From Marinobacter goseongensis (lineage in GTDB: Bacteria > Pseudomonadota > Gammaproteobacteria > Pseudomonadales > Oleiphilaceae), in NCBI RefSeq assembly GCF_023156235.1, contig NZ_JAKZAI010000002.1:186001-250000 (forward strand): 64,000 nucleotides of DNA. Reading direction: 5' to 3'. Below are positions 54,823 through 64,000 of this stretch, piece by piece. Made by a program: the position numbers and the translations under genes. Position 1 is the stretch's first letter. Each line of letters starts with the position of its first letter. The notes under the pieces are model-generated. The model worked only from the letters and a program-made list of their open reading frames with translations. It ran no database searches and was not told the origin of the DNA.

Positions 54823-54991
54823 TCCACTTGGGTCGGTTTTTTCATCGAAGAGTTAGAGTGGGGGTTATCGGGGATGCCACTGTAACGTGGCATTTGCGGC
54901 AGCTGCCGAGTCGTATGTCTTGAGTTCCAAATATCCTATTTAACATAATATACATTATGCGCAGTTCTGTGAGGGCTTTAGACCGGCCTCA

Positions 54992-56698
54992 TCACGACGA
55001 ACAGCTGTAGTGCGACGACCCGCCCATGTCAAAGAGCTCCGGGGGCTTTGACCTGTAGTATTTCTTCTTAATGTCCTCCGATTGCTCATCGTAAGGCTGC
55101 GTCATCACATTCTGCAGTTCTCGCAGTAATGCGTAGTCACCCGAGGCCGCTTGCTGATAGGCCGGCACAACGAACCACTCCCTCAGGCTGAACTTCGGGT
55201 TAGCAAGCTTCATCTGATTGGAAAGCGCCTCACGAGAGCCAGGTCGCGTGCGCGACTGCCAATTTGAGAGCCATGCCGCCCAGCGCTTGCCCAGACCTTC
55301 GGGGTCCGAAGCATGGGTCATGCCCTCGTAGAAGCTCTTCCTGAGTGGCTCAACGTTATCTGGTAAGTGCGAGAGTTCCCGGAAGAACATGGTGTAATCC
55401 ACACGCGTTTGCATCATCAGCGTTGCCAACTCGCGGAACAAATCCGCATCGAACGCATCAAGCCCGAGCTTGGCCGCCCACATTTTCTCCATCTGCGCCT
55501 GCATCACCTGAGGGAATTCACTCTCAATATCCTCCAGCTGCCGCAGACACTCCGGGTGCTCTACCACTAATGGCCGGAGCGCCGAACAAAACGAGTGGAA
55601 GTTGCGTTCGGCCGCGGCTGGTTGATTGAGGAATGCATAATGATGACCTCCACCCGTCCAGGGTTGGTAGTGCGGATCAAACACATCGCAGAATCCGAAG
55701 GGCCCATAATCGAGCGTAAAACCACCCGCCGCGCAGTTGTCGCTGTTGAAATTTCCCTGGCAGTAGCCAACCCGGATCCAGTTCGCCACCAGCGACGTCA
55801 GCCGACTGCGGAACTCACGTGCCAGCAGCACCACTTTCTCGGCGGTAGTCAGTGACGGATCGATAACGCCACCGTACTCACGATCGATCAGGTGCAGGAC
55901 AATCTTCTCGAGCTCCTCCATCGCCTGCGGATGTTCCAGCTTGCGGGCACGACGACCAAAGAGCTCAAGCTGCCCTACCCGGATGAACGACGGTGCCACA
56001 CGCGTAGAAATGGCAACGGGATCGGAGACAAGGATATCGGGATCTATTGAGCGTGAGCCCTCTGAATACCATGGACGCCTGACGGTTTCGGTTTTCGACA
56101 CATACAGGCTCAGAGACCTTGAGGTGGGCACACCGAGCGCGTGCATGTGCTCCTGAGCCAGGAACTCTCTGACACTGGACCGCAGAACGGCCCGTCCGTC
56201 TCCACCCCGGCAATAGGGTGTGCGCCCTGCCCCTTTCAACTGCATTTCCCAACGTTGCCCGTTGGCGACCGCCTCCAACACCGAAATAGCGCGACCGTCG
56301 CCGTAACCATTGCCGGTCTGGAACGGGCATTGCCGGTAAAATTCGTTGCCGTAGATGGACAGTGCGTAGCCGCACGCCCACCCGACGTTGCGCAGGGGCT
56401 CCGGAAGCCGGGACAAGTCACCGGAGAACATACGGACGAAGTCGCTGGACCGCGCCATGGCGTCGGCGAAACCCAGTTCGCGAAACAGATGTGTCCCGTG
56501 CGCGACGTATTCTGGGTTTCCGATGGGCGTGGGATTGACCGGCACATAGTGCCCCGAGAAGACCTGTCGTGGCTCGTGGTCAGCTCCGTCAGCTTTTCCC
56601 TCAGGATCGCGGTTGAGCGTGTCCACGAGGGAATAGTCTGCCAAGGTTGCGAGATCGTCGAGGGTCGCGACCGTGTTAACCGTTGGGTTTGCTAGCAA
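54992..56698 (-). CDS. selO: SelO/YdiU protein adenylyltransferase (AMPylase)
   Basis: 568 residues, pseudokinase fold that transfers AMP to Ser/Thr/Tyr of target proteins. The glycine-rich and catalytic segments are [38 protein letters not shown] and [12 protein letters not shown]. The C-terminus is CSS, with Cys at the third-last position where the human protein has selenocysteine; the codon is TGT, so it is a Cys form. Starts at a TTG (56698), overlapping the upstream ACT gene by 23 nt. Confidence 0.92.
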   Translation of the reverse strand: MLANPTVNTVATLDDLATLADYSLVDTLNRDPEGKADGADHEPRQVFSGHYVPVNPTPIGNPEYVAHGTHLFRELGFADAMARSSDFVRMFSGDLSRLPEPLRNVGWACGYALSIYGNEFYRQCPFQTGNGYGDGRAISVLEAVANGQRWEMQLKGAGRTPYCRGGDGRAVLRSSVREFLAQEHMHALGVPTSRSLSLYVSKTETVRRPWYSEGSRSIDPDILVSDPVAISTRVAPSFIRVGQLELFGRRARKLEHPQAMEELEKIVLHLIDREYGGVIDPSLTTAEKVVLLAREFRSRLTSLVANWIRVGYCQGNFNSDNCAAGGFTLDYGPFGFCDVFDPHYQPWTGGGHHYAFLNQPAAAERNFHSFCSALRPLVVEHPECLRQLEDIESEFPQVMQAQMEKMWAAKLGLDAFDADLFRELATLMMQTRVDYTMFFRELSHLPDNVEPLRKSFYEGMTHASDPEGLGKRWAAWLSNWQSRTRPGSREALSNQMKLANPKFSLREWFVVPAYQQAASGDYALLRELQNVMTQPYDEQSEDIKKKYYRSKPPELFDMGGSSHYSCSS

Positions 56699-57086
56699 GA
56701 TCCTTCAATGCCTCCATGGCCTCATCAGTTCGATCGCTGGGCACGAAAATATGGTCGTGATAAAACCCCGCAATGACGTTGGTGGTAATGCCTCGCTCGG
56801 CAAGCAGGCTGGTCACCACGGAGGTCAGCCCCAGGGCTTCAAGACTGGAGTGGCCCTCGAGCGTGATGCGGCGGAAAATTCTGTAGTAATCAAGGCCCTC
56901 GGCTTTGGCCTGTTCCAGCGGAATCACGAGGGTCAGGCCCTCCAGTTCGGCGATGCTGACAATCGGCTTCAGCTTATCCAGCTCTCCGTACTGTGCCCGT
57001 GGCACTGTGCAGTAGACGTAAGTTGTCGAATCCAGTCTTGGCGAGAGCTGTGTGATCAAATCCTGAAGAAACTGCGTTCGGTTCAT
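56676..57086 (-). CDS. ACT domain protein
   Basis: 136 residues. The sequence is a pair of small ACT-like alpha/beta repeats: [12 protein letters not shown] and [13 protein letters not shown] in the first half, then [49 protein letters not shown] in the second. The DHIFVP motif is found in a group of small ACT proteins of unknown ligand. The selO start lies inside its 3' end, so the two are co-translated. Confidence 0.82.
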   Translation of the reverse strand: MNRTQFLQDLITQLSPRLDSTTYVYCTVPRAQYGELDKLKPIVSIAELEGLTLVIPLEQAKAEGLDYYRIFRRITLEGHSSLEALGLTSVVTSLLAERGITTNVIAGFYHDHIFVPSDRTDEAMEALKDLASKPNG

Positions 57087-57407
57087 CGCTAACTACCCTT
57101 TTAGCCGAATGGTGTTACGGAAAGCATACAGCAAATCAAACTAACTCTTCATGCCCACAATACCAAGCAGCCGATGGCTCGACGGATACAGTCTCTTCGA
57201 CAATGATCCTTAACGGTGCACAGGTGAGCGGGTGAACCGACTTCGTGTGCTCAACCGGCGCATCAATGCCTGAGCGACCGCTACCCGCCTAATCGCATAT
57301 CTCATCATATTCAGTAGGTTAGGAACAGAATCAATAGATTGGCGCGAAAACTGCTGTCACCTAACTGCCGTTGAAGGAAACCCTTTTTACGGCGAACTGG
57401 TCATACA

Positions 57408-57459
57408 GAGCAAAGGCGCTCATCGATTGGAGTAACGTCCGATCGATGGGCGTTTTTTT
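57408..57459 (+). promoter_or_regulatory. Antitermination-like leader: hexaloop hairpin overlapping a terminator
   Basis: A short stem GAGC/GCTC closes the 6-nt loop AAAGGC, which has A at position 1 and G at position 4, as in ANTAR-protein (NasR-type) RNA targets. Its 3' arm is also the 5' arm of the terminator at 57417-57459, so the two folds exclude each other. The usual first ANTAR hairpin was not identified, so the match is partial. Confidence 0.4.
57417..57459 (+). terminator. Rho-independent terminator upstream of the porin gene
   Basis: Left arm 57417-57431, loop GTAACG, right arm 57438-57452: 15 consecutive pairs with two G-T wobbles, followed by seven T. It is on the porin strand, 104 nt before its ATG, and no gene precedes it, so it ends a short upstream RNA or acts as an attenuator. 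Confidence 0.85.
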
Positions 57460-57562
57460 ATGCCTATAAGAAAAATCAGACCCCGGCACAGCGCGGATAG
57501 GTCTTTACCGCTCGGCGACCACAATTTCATCCCAAAGACCTTATGGACAACGAGGAATAATC

Positions 57563-58765
57563 ATGAAAAAGCACTCTGTGTGGCTGCTGGGCGGCACTCT
57601 CCTGCTGTCAACGACCGTTACGGCGGAGGATCAGAACTTTCACGATGCACTGAGCAGTGGCATCGTTTCCGGTGATATTCGTCTGCGTTATGAGTCTGTC
57701 GAGCAGGATAACGCGCTCAAAGACGCCGACGCACTCACCGTTCGGACCCGCCTGGGTTACAAAACCGGCGCCTATCACGGTCTCTCAGGACTTTTGGAGT
57801 TTGAGGACTCACGAACCGTTGCCGGACTGGATGATTACAACAATACCCTGGGAAAAAACCCCGACTATTCAGTTATCGCAGACCCTGAAACAACGGAAGT
57901 GGATCAGGCCTATCTCCAGTACACCCGGCATGATGTAACCGCCAAACTCGGTCGCCAGGTCATCACATTCGACAACCAACGCTTCGTGGGGCACGTTGGG
58001 TGGAGGCAGGATCGACAAACGTTTGATGCACTGCGTCTGAGCTACGCCCCAGCCTCGGACCTTAGCGTGGATTACGCCTTCCTGAATCAACGCAATCGCA
58101 TTTTTGCGGAGTCGGGCGACCTGAACAGCAAGGATCATTTGCTGAATCTGGGCTACCAGACCCCTCTGGGCAAACTGAGCGGCTATGCGTATTTGCTGGA
58201 AGTGGATGAAGGTGCGGATAACTCCCTGGACACCTACGGCCTGCGCTACGCCGGAAAATACGGTGTGAGCGACGTCGACCTGATTTACGCGCTGGAATAC
58301 GCCACCCAGGAATCGGAAGCTGCCGCTAGCGATTTTGATGCAGATTACTACAAGGTTGAAGCCGGCGTTGGCATTCAGGGTGTTACCGTTGCCCTGGCCT
58401 ATGAAGTTCTAGGTTCAGACGATGGCGCCTACGGGTTCTCCACACCTCTGGCCACCCTGCACGCCCACAACGGCTGGGCTGACCAGTTTCTCGCTACACC
58501 GGTTGTGGGGCTGCAGGATGCCTCACTGACGGTCAGCGGACCACTCGCCGGGGGAAAATGGGCGATGGCCTATCACGATTACAGCGCTGACGAGTCGTCA
58601 GCGGCGGTTGACGACCTTGGTGATGAATGGAACCTGGCCTACAACCGCAGTTTTGCGACGCATTACGCCGCCGGCATCAAATACGCCACCTACGCCGCCG
58701 GCGACAGCGCGGCGGGTAAAGTGGATACCGACAAGTTGTGGCTCACCCTGGGCGCAACCTTCTGA
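57563..58765 (+). CDS. Alginate-export-type outer-membrane porin
   Basis: 400 residues. The signal peptide (about 1-21, ending TVTAE) is followed by HDALSSGIVSGDIRLRYESVEQDN and a long series of barrel strands, ending in the outer-membrane signal LWLTLGATF with C-terminal Phe. This matches the alginate_exp porin family (PF13372), used for small anions or oligosaccharides. GAGGAA lies before the ATG. Convergent with mqo after a 13-nt gap. Alone in its operon; the leader hairpins above suggest conditional expression. Confidence 0.88.
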   Translation: MKKHSVWLLGGTLLLSTTVTAEDQNFHDALSSGIVSGDIRLRYESVEQDNALKDADALTVRTRLGYKTGAYHGLSGLLEFEDSRTVAGLDDYNNTLGKNPDYSVIADPETTEVDQAYLQYTRHDVTAKLGRQVITFDNQRFVGHVGWRQDRQTFDALRLSYAPASDLSVDYAFLNQRNRIFAESGDLNSKDHLLNLGYQTPLGKLSGYAYLLEVDEGADNSLDTYGLRYAGKYGVSDVDLIYALEYATQESEAAASDFDADYYKVEAGVGIQGVTVALAYEVLGSDDGAYGFSTPLATLHAHNGWADQFLATPVVGLQDASLTVSGPLAGGKWAMAYHDYSADESSAAVDDLGDEWNLAYNRSFATHYAAGIKYATYAAGDSAAGKVDTDKLWLTLGATF

Positions 58766-58778
58766 CACTTTCGGGGGG

Positions 58779-60245
58779 TCAGGTGTTGCGCTTGGTCCCC
58801 TCGATTCCAAGACGCTGGTTGACCGAATCACGAATCTCCCGATACCGATCCGGGTTCTGCGCCAGCGTTTCAAGATCGTCCTCCGGGAAGATCTCTTTTC
58901 TCTTTGCCTGTGCGACGTCTGAAGCGCACACCGCCGGCAACATCTGTTCAAGGCACCGCAGCATGACCTCCGGCGACACCGAGGCGCCCGGCGACGCCCC
59001 CAGCAATGTGCCGTAGGTTTTGTCGGTAGAAACGAGGATTTCCGTACCCATCTGGAGGTCCCCGTCTTTGATAATTTGTACACGCTGGCCGGCCTCGATC
59101 GGCGCCCAGTCGAACTTTGTGCTCAATCCGGGGGCGAAGTTCTCCAGCTCATCAAACATGCTCTGTTTGCCTTTGAACGTCTCTGACACCAGATACTTGA
59201 CCAGGGGGAAATGCTCCAGCGCCACGTTCACCATGCCCGGAATATCGTGTAACCGGATCGAGCGTACGTAATCCAGCACACCGCGACCTCTCTCGAGAAC
59301 CGGCTTGAACGACGCGAAAGGCCCGAAAAGCAGGTAATGCTTGCCATCCACCACCCGCAGGTCCAGATGCGGCACCGACATGGGAGGCGCGCCCACTTTC
59401 GCTTTGCCATAGGTTTTCGCGCGGTAATCCGCCGCCTGTTCTTCGCTGATCGGGGCCTGCAGGAAACGGCCACCCACCGGGAAACCGGCAAACCGGTTGC
59501 GGAAGGGCAAATGGCTTTTCTTCAGCAGCGGAAATGCACCACCGCCGGCACCCACGAAGAGCAAATCCGCCCGGTGCTGAACCGCAACTCCGCCGCTTTC
59601 GGCCTCAACAACCCAGCGCCCCGTCGGGCTTCGGTGAACACGTTTTACGTGTGTGTTGTACTCGAAAACGACCCCCAGGTCTTTCTCGGCATGGGCCGCC
59701 ATCTGTTCAGTGAGCGCCCCGAAATTCACATCGGTGCCGGTCTCGATGACCGTTGCGGCCATTTTTTCGTGGCGGGGGCGATCCTGCATCGTGAAGGGAA
59801 TCCAGGATTTGATCTGGTCAAAGTCCTCGGAGTACTGCATATGCTCGAAAAAATGGTGCGCCGACATTTCCTTGAAGCGCAATCGCAGTTCTTCGATAGC
59901 GGATTCGGACACAATGGTGCAGTGCTTGGTTTGATTGATGAACGTTTTCGGGTCCTTGATGGCCCCCTTCGCCAGCAAGTACGTCCAGAACTGCTTGGCG
60001 ACATTGAACTGGGCGTGAATCTTCAGCGCTTTCTCGACCGAAATGACTTCCTCATCCACCGGCGTGTAATTCAGCTCGCAGTTCGCTTCATGCCCGGTGC
60101 CTGCGTTATTGAAAGCCCACGAGTTCCCCGCTCCGGCGCTGCCCAGTCGCTCAAGGATGGTGATGTCCAGTTGGGGGGCCATTTCTTTTGCCAATATGGC
60201 AAATGTGGTGCCCATGATCCCCGCGCCGATGATGGTTACATTCAT
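58779..60245 (-). CDS. mqo: Malate:quinone oxidoreductase
   Basis: 488 residues. FAD-dependent, membrane-associated TCA enzyme passing electrons from malate to quinone. The N-terminus VTIIGAGIMGTTFAILAKEM is the FAD motif, followed by NNAGTGHEANCELNYTP, the family signature, and GVVFEYNTHVKRV plus FVGAGGGAFPLL. The C-terminal LGASPGASVSPEVMLRCL is also typical. Transcribed alone; the chemoreceptor terminator lies upstream. Confidence 0.95.
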   Translation of the reverse strand: MNVTIIGAGIMGTTFAILAKEMAPQLDITILERLGSAGAGNSWAFNNAGTGHEANCELNYTPVDEEVISVEKALKIHAQFNVAKQFWTYLLAKGAIKDPKTFINQTKHCTIVSESAIEELRLRFKEMSAHHFFEHMQYSEDFDQIKSWIPFTMQDRPRHEKMAATVIETGTDVNFGALTEQMAAHAEKDLGVVFEYNTHVKRVHRSPTGRWVVEAESGGVAVQHRADLLFVGAGGGAFPLLKKSHLPFRNRFAGFPVGGRFLQAPISEEQAADYRAKTYGKAKVGAPPMSVPHLDLRVVDGKHYLLFGPFASFKPVLERGRGVLDYVRSIRLHDIPGMVNVALEHFPLVKYLVSETFKGKQSMFDELENFAPGLSTKFDWAPIEAGQRVQIIKDGDLQMGTEILVSTDKTYGTLLGASPGASVSPEVMLRCLEQMLPAVCASDVAQAKRKEIFPEDDLETLAQNPDRYREIRDSVNQRLGIEGTKRNT

Positions 60246-60330
60246 AAAAAATGCCCGCCAGTGTCTGATCTTCTGAAGTGACTTGATGCCAATATGAGTC
60301 TGTAAGGTACCACGCAGGCGGCCTGCGCGG

Positions 60331-60359
60331 AAAATACCCCGATGCGGGCAATCGGGGTA
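60331..60359 (-). terminator. Terminator of the chemoreceptor gene
   Basis: Read on the minus strand, TACCCCGAT and ATCGGGGTA form a 9-bp stem with a 7-nt loop followed by TTTT. It begins 11 nt after the stop of the leftward gene at 60370. Confidence 0.75.
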
Positions 60360-60369
60360 GCACGGTCGT

Positions 60370-62295
60370 TCAGGTTCTGTAGTGGTCGAGTTGCACCTTT
60401 AACTGTTCGACCACGGATCTCACGTTTTCTGCCGCCTTGTTGGTTGATGCTGCGTTTTCATCGCTGACAGCCGCCATCTGCCGAATCGTTTCCAACCTCT
60501 GGTTGATGTCCTCTGACACCTGGCTCTGCTGCTCTGCCGCACTGGCCATCTCAATATTGGTGTCGCGAATCGAACGGACACTCTCACGCAACTCGTTGAT
60601 GGCCATTCCGGTCTCGCGAATGGTGCCGCTGGCCTCCTCAGCGAGCCTGCTGCCATCGTTGATGACAGCCGTTACGCTTTGGACCCCTTCCTGCAGAAAC
60701 TGAATCTGATCCTGGATTTCCTTGACCGAATCCTGAGTCCGGCTTGCCAGTTTGCGCACCTCCTCTGAAACCACCGCAAACCCGCGGCCATGCTCGCCCG
60801 CTCTGGCGGCCTCGATCGCCGCATTCAACGCCAGCAGATTAGTCTGCTCGGAAATGTTCTCGATCACCGACAAAATACTGCCAATGCTGTCGGACGCATT
60901 CTTGAGTGACGTACTGGAGTTCACTGAGCGCTCGCGGTTGGCAAGCTGTTTGGCGATGGTCTGGGTGGTCTGTTCGATCAGCGATTGTCCGTTCTCGGCC
61001 GCATCGTCTGCGGCTTTCGCCAGCTCCTCGGCCCGGGAGGCGCTTTCGGCAACACTCTGGGCCGTTGCACTCATCTCGTTCATCGCGGCCGCCACCTGCT
61101 CTGTTTGCGTGGTCTGACGGACCACCACCGACTCTGATTCGGAAGCGATGGTTTTGAGATTGGCGGACGACTCCGACAAGGTGGCCGTGGACGCCTTGGT
61201 ATCCGAAATCGTGCTTTGCAGCCGATTCATCAGCTTGTCAAAGCCATTGGCCATGGTGCCGAGTTCGTTGGCACTGGTGGAATTGAAACGGGCGGTGAGA
61301 TCCCCCTCCCCTTCAGCGATGTCGTTGATGGCATCATTCATTTTCCGCAGCGGCTCGGCGATGACAAATTGAATCAACAGCGCAAGACATACGATCATGA
61401 CAACGCCCGCCACCGTAATCAGGAACACCGCTCGCAGGCCTTGTGCCCAGACCATATCCGACACTTCATTGTTGGCGTAACCGGTAACGACACCGTAGCC
61501 CCAGGGTTCGAATTCGGTCTTTTCGAGCTGCCAGTCTTCGGGTTTGTTCTCCAGGATCTCCGCGATCTGGTCCGTCTCATACACATCAGAGTGCATGCGC
61601 AGTCTGCCCTGATCGTCCACCAGTCCTACGAAGCCGTTGTCCAGCAGGCGCGCGGAGGCGATGGCACTGCTCAGCTCCGACAAGTCCGCGGAATAGCCCA
61701 CATACCAGATTCCCACCACCTCATTGGCCCGGTTCCGCATGGGCCGATACGCGGTCAGATACGGGTTGCCGAGAATCTCGACCTGCCCGAAGTAGTCCTC
61801 ACCACGCAAAATGGCCTTACCGGCGGCACCATTGAGGTTGAGCTTGGTGCCGGTGGCCCGTGAGCCATCCTGTTTTTTAACATTGGTCGACACGCGAACA
61901 AAGTCCGACCCATCTTTCACGAACAATGTGGCGGTTCCCCCCATGATGGCGGTAACGCCATCCACAAGATCGTAGTTGTTGTTGATCAGTGTATTACCCA
62001 GGAACAGCGCCGGTGTCACGGTGCCGGCGACCGGTTCGCTGCCGTCAATCCGGGGCGACCCGAGCTGCGCGCCGCGCTCGGTTATCAGGTTCAGCGAGCT
62101 TTTCACCCGTTCCGCCATCAGCTGGTCGGTAATGCCCAGAATTCTCAGCACATCATTTTTCATTTCGTTTTTCTGGTCGACAACGTCCGTCTTGATGACG
62201 GTTCGTGTTTCCCACGCAATGAAGGCGCTGGCGATCATCATGATCATAACGAGCAGGATTGAAACCGCAGTAATGAAAAGATTTCGAATAGTCAC
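60370..62295 (-). CDS. Methyl-accepting chemotaxis protein with periplasmic Cache domain
   Basis: 641 residues from a GTG at 62295, with GGGGA 6 nt upstream; an ATG at 62343 is in frame but less likely. A first transmembrane helix (residues about 5-28), a periplasmic Cache_3/Cache_2 double region (to about 275), a second transmembrane helix ([21 protein letters not shown]), a HAMP domain and the cytoplasmic signalling coiled coil follow. The hairpin tip is [29 protein letters not shown], the CheA/CheW contact site. The ligand is unknown; Cache_3/Cache_2 receptors often sense carboxylates. Confidence 0.92.
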   Translation of the reverse strand: MTIRNLFITAVSILLVMIMMIASAFIAWETRTVIKTDVVDQKNEMKNDVLRILGITDQLMAERVKSSLNLITERGAQLGSPRIDGSEPVAGTVTPALFLGNTLINNNYDLVDGVTAIMGGTATLFVKDGSDFVRVSTNVKKQDGSRATGTKLNLNGAAGKAILRGEDYFGQVEILGNPYLTAYRPMRNRANEVVGIWYVGYSADLSELSSAIASARLLDNGFVGLVDDQGRLRMHSDVYETDQIAEILENKPEDWQLEKTEFEPWGYGVVTGYANNEVSDMVWAQGLRAVFLITVAGVVMIVCLALLIQFVIAEPLRKMNDAINDIAEGEGDLTARFNSTSANELGTMANGFDKLMNRLQSTISDTKASTATLSESSANLKTIASESESVVVRQTTQTEQVAAAMNEMSATAQSVAESASRAEELAKAADDAAENGQSLIEQTTQTIAKQLANRERSVNSSTSLKNASDSIGSILSVIENISEQTNLLALNAAIEAARAGEHGRGFAVVSEEVRKLASRTQDSVKEIQDQIQFLQEGVQSVTAVINDGSRLAEEASGTIRETGMAINELRESVRSIRDTNIEMASAAEQQSQVSEDINQRLETIRQMAAVSDENAASTNKAAENVRSVVEQLKVQLDHYRT

Positions 62296-62451
62296 ATCGT
62301 ATCCCCAGGGGTGGTGGAATGATCGTACTGAGGTTATCGGCACAATCCGGAATACATGAAGGAAATGATTGCAAAATAATCGACGGGTTCAGTTGAGGGC
62401 ATGAACTAAAACGGGCCCCCTCCGTACACTTGGAATACCGGGAGCAATCGC

Positions 62452-63948
62452 ATGCAAATTTTCTGGCTCAAACGCAATCTTCGATTGCGAGATTCAGAAC
62501 CCTTTTTTCTGAGTATGAAGGCGTCCCGATCTCACGGGAGGGTGCTACCGCTCTATATTCACGAGCCCGGCCTGATTGCCCAGCCGGATGTGTCCCGTCA
62601 ACACCAGATGTTCATCTCTGAAACGCTGGCAGAGCTTTCTGAAGAACTTGAAGCTCTGGGTGGCCAGTTGTTGCAAGCCATTGGCGAAACGGTATCCGTA
62701 CTGGAGAGAATTCACCGGTGCAGTCCAATCACTCGAATCTGGACACACCGCGAAACCACCCAGAATGCTCAATACCAGCGGGACAGCGCAGCCCGGGCCT
62801 GGTGCCGGGAAAACGCGGTTGAAATGATGGAGGTCGAGCAAAATGGGGTTGCCCGCGGCAACCAGGCGCCCTGCCCGTTTGCCGAGTACTTTTCGCGCTC
62901 CATCCAGATGTCTCTGAAAGACCCCACAGGGGCGGATCTTTCACAACGATTTGCTCCTTTACCGTTTGCAACCTGCAACATCAACGACATTCCCCTGGCC
63001 ATGGGCGCCGACAAGCCCGGGCGACAGCGCGGAGGGCGCCGGGCCGCTCAGAATATTCTCAGTCAGTTTTTCAATGTCCGGAATCTGAGCCGGTATCCAG
63101 CCCGAATCTCCAGCCCCAACACGGCTTGGGACGGGTGTTCACGGCTATCGACCTACCTTGCCTATGGCATCGTGTCGGATCGGGAGATCTTTCAGGCGGT
63201 GGATGGCGTCATCTCCGTCGGTCACAGCAATCTGACGGCACCGGAGTTTGGTCGTCTGCAGGATCGGGCCCGATTTTTCCTTGAGCGCCTGAATTGGCGA
63301 AGGCAATACCTTCAGGTTTTCGAGTCTCACCCCCACGTGGAAACCCGATGCATGCTGCCTCAGTTTGACGGCGTCCGCGAAGCGGAATTCGATGAGGGCC
63401 TTTTCCAGGCCTGGTCAACCGGCCTTACCGGCATACCCTTTATCGACGCCGCTATACGGTGCTTGCGTGAATGTGGCTGGATCAATATGCGGCTCAGAGC
63501 AACACTGGTGTCCTTCGCGACGATGAATTTATGGCTCCCAACCCGCCGGGTCGCACAGTTTCTCGCCACCGAGTTCCTCGATTATGAGCCGGGTGTTCAC
63601 CATGTCATTCACCAGATTGTCTCCGGCACCTCAGATTTCCAGGCGCTGATGGTCTATGACCCCATGAAACAGGCTCTCGATCATGACCCTCAGGGGCAGT
63701 TTATTCGTCGCTGGGTGCCGGAACTCTGCGAGTTGAACGACGGAGAAATCCACGACGTTTCCAGGACAGCGGGCTGCCATTCGCAGAAAGCGGATGACGT
63801 CGGACTTGGTCCCTATCCGGCACCGGTGGTCGACTGCAAGTTGACCGCGAAATCCGCCAAGAGTCGGATTCATGCCCTCAAAAACGGCTTTCCAGACCCG
63901 GGTCCCGTCGGAACCGAGACGCACTCAAGGCAAATGGGATTGCTTTGA
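62452..63948 (+). CDS. Photolyase/cryptochrome family FAD-binding protein
   Basis: 498 residues. The N-terminal photolyase domain begins MQIFWLKRNLRLRDSEPFFL. The FAD-binding region shows WDGCSRLSTYLAYGIVSDREIF and TGIPFIDAAIRCLRECGWINMRLRATLVSF, then FIRRWVPELCELND. Departures are notable: the NWQW block of DNA photolyases is HHVIHQIVSG, and the FNP near flavin N5 reads YDP. It may be a light sensor or a divergent repair enzyme. Divergent from the chemoreceptor gene. Confidence 0.85.
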   Translation: MQIFWLKRNLRLRDSEPFFLSMKASRSHGRVLPLYIHEPGLIAQPDVSRQHQMFISETLAELSEELEALGGQLLQAIGETVSVLERIHRCSPITRIWTHRETTQNAQYQRDSAARAWCRENAVEMMEVEQNGVARGNQAPCPFAEYFSRSIQMSLKDPTGADLSQRFAPLPFATCNINDIPLAMGADKPGRQRGGRRAAQNILSQFFNVRNLSRYPARISSPNTAWDGCSRLSTYLAYGIVSDREIFQAVDGVISVGHSNLTAPEFGRLQDRARFFLERLNWRRQYLQVFESHPHVETRCMLPQFDGVREAEFDEGLFQAWSTGLTGIPFIDAAIRCLRECGWINMRLRATLVSFATMNLWLPTRRVAQFLATEFLDYEPGVHHVIHQIVSGTSDFQALMVYDPMKQALDHDPQGQFIRRWVPELCELNDGEIHDVSRTAGCHSQKADDVGLGPYPAPVVDCKLTAKSAKSRIHALKNGFPDPGPVGTETHSRQMGLL

Positions 63949-64000
63949 ACACAGCGAGATAAAGTGTTCAGTCTAAACAACACGATTTTTAGCTCCGACC

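Larger units (their letters stand above)
57087..57562. other. 476-nt leader/intergenic region upstream of the porin
   Basis: No coding frame is convincing here. The region carries a GAGC-AAAGGC-GCTC hairpin (57408-57421) and an overlapping 15-bp terminator (57417-57459), then about 100 nt before the porin start. The first 300 nt show nothing else I can name. It may encode a short RNA or a long 5' leader. Confidence 0.6.

Noticed and set aside
54944..54959. CATAAT-N4-ATTATG inverted repeat in the AT-rich gap after the lipoprotein gene
   Set aside because: Arms are only 6 bp and AT-only sequence makes this likely by chance; no T run or gene context supports a terminator or operator.
54992..56698. 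SelO as part of the selenium system
   Set aside because: The name reflects the animal selenoprotein. Here the key residue is Cys encoded by TGT, the function is AMPylation, and it lies 26 kb from the selenium genes.

Overview
The window is a dense stretch of chromosome from a marine heterotrophic gammaproteobacterium. Gene content and protein style fit Marinobacter or a close relative best: divergent etfD/etfBA, a cyanide-insensitive type bd oxidase, TrkH, quinone-linked malate dehydrogenase and many lipid enzymes. This assignment is inference from content, since no rRNA or marker search was possible. I see no insertion sequences, prophage genes, integrases or CRISPR arrays; one tRNA gene (Leu, UAA) is present.

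Layout. 1-3.4 kb: electron-transfer flavoprotein system (etfD running off the left edge, etfBA divergent). 3.4-6.1 kb: small membrane proteins of unknown role and a saccharopine-dehydrogenase-like oxidoreductase. 6.0-11.8 kb: leftward operon for a bd-type quinol oxidase and its CydDC exporter. 12-17.3 kb: methyltransferase, tRNA-Leu, two crotonase-family proteins and a large DUF6351 lipoprotein hydrolase. 17.3-19.5 kb: YadGH-like ABC exporter plus a DUF192 lipoprotein. 19.6-21 kb: three unknown small proteins. 21.2-28.7 kb: a selenium locus, with a PhnCDE-like ABC importer of the group annotated as selenate/selenite transporters, a SenB-type selenosugar synthase, and a flavoprotein-SelD fusion translationally coupled to a phasin/histone-like helix-hairpin-helix protein. 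28.9-36.2 kb: GNAT-nitrilase fusion, periplasmic binding protein, hotdog thioesterase, RecQ, acyltransferase, serine esterase. 36.2-50.7 kb: a glycogen/alpha-glucan locus, divergent around 42.2-42.4 kb: leftward glgB-glgA-glgP, rightward glgC-GH57-malQ, then a canonical PilZ (c-di-GMP) protein, an SDR and a second alpha-glucan phosphorylase. 50.7-64 kb: TrkH, outer-membrane barrel, AcpH, retropepsin-like protease, lipoprotein, SelO, ACT protein, alginate-export-type porin behind an attenuator-like leader, Mqo, a chemoreceptor and a photolyase-like protein.

How it works together. The most coherent units are (a) the selenium block: import, activation to selenophosphate and transfer to a sugar, with no selenocysteine machinery and no SenA visible, and (b) the glycogen block, where synthesis (GlgC/A/B) and breakdown or remodelling (two GT35 phosphorylases, GH57, MalQ) sit around one divergent promoter region with a 21-bp inverted repeat and include a c-di-GMP receptor. 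Several regulatory signals are readable: a 20-bp palindrome between etfD and etfBA, an exact CRP-type TGTGA-N6-TCACA site, a near-consensus FNR/ANR site by the oxidase operon, and a hairpin/terminator pair upstream of the porin that looks like an antitermination leader.
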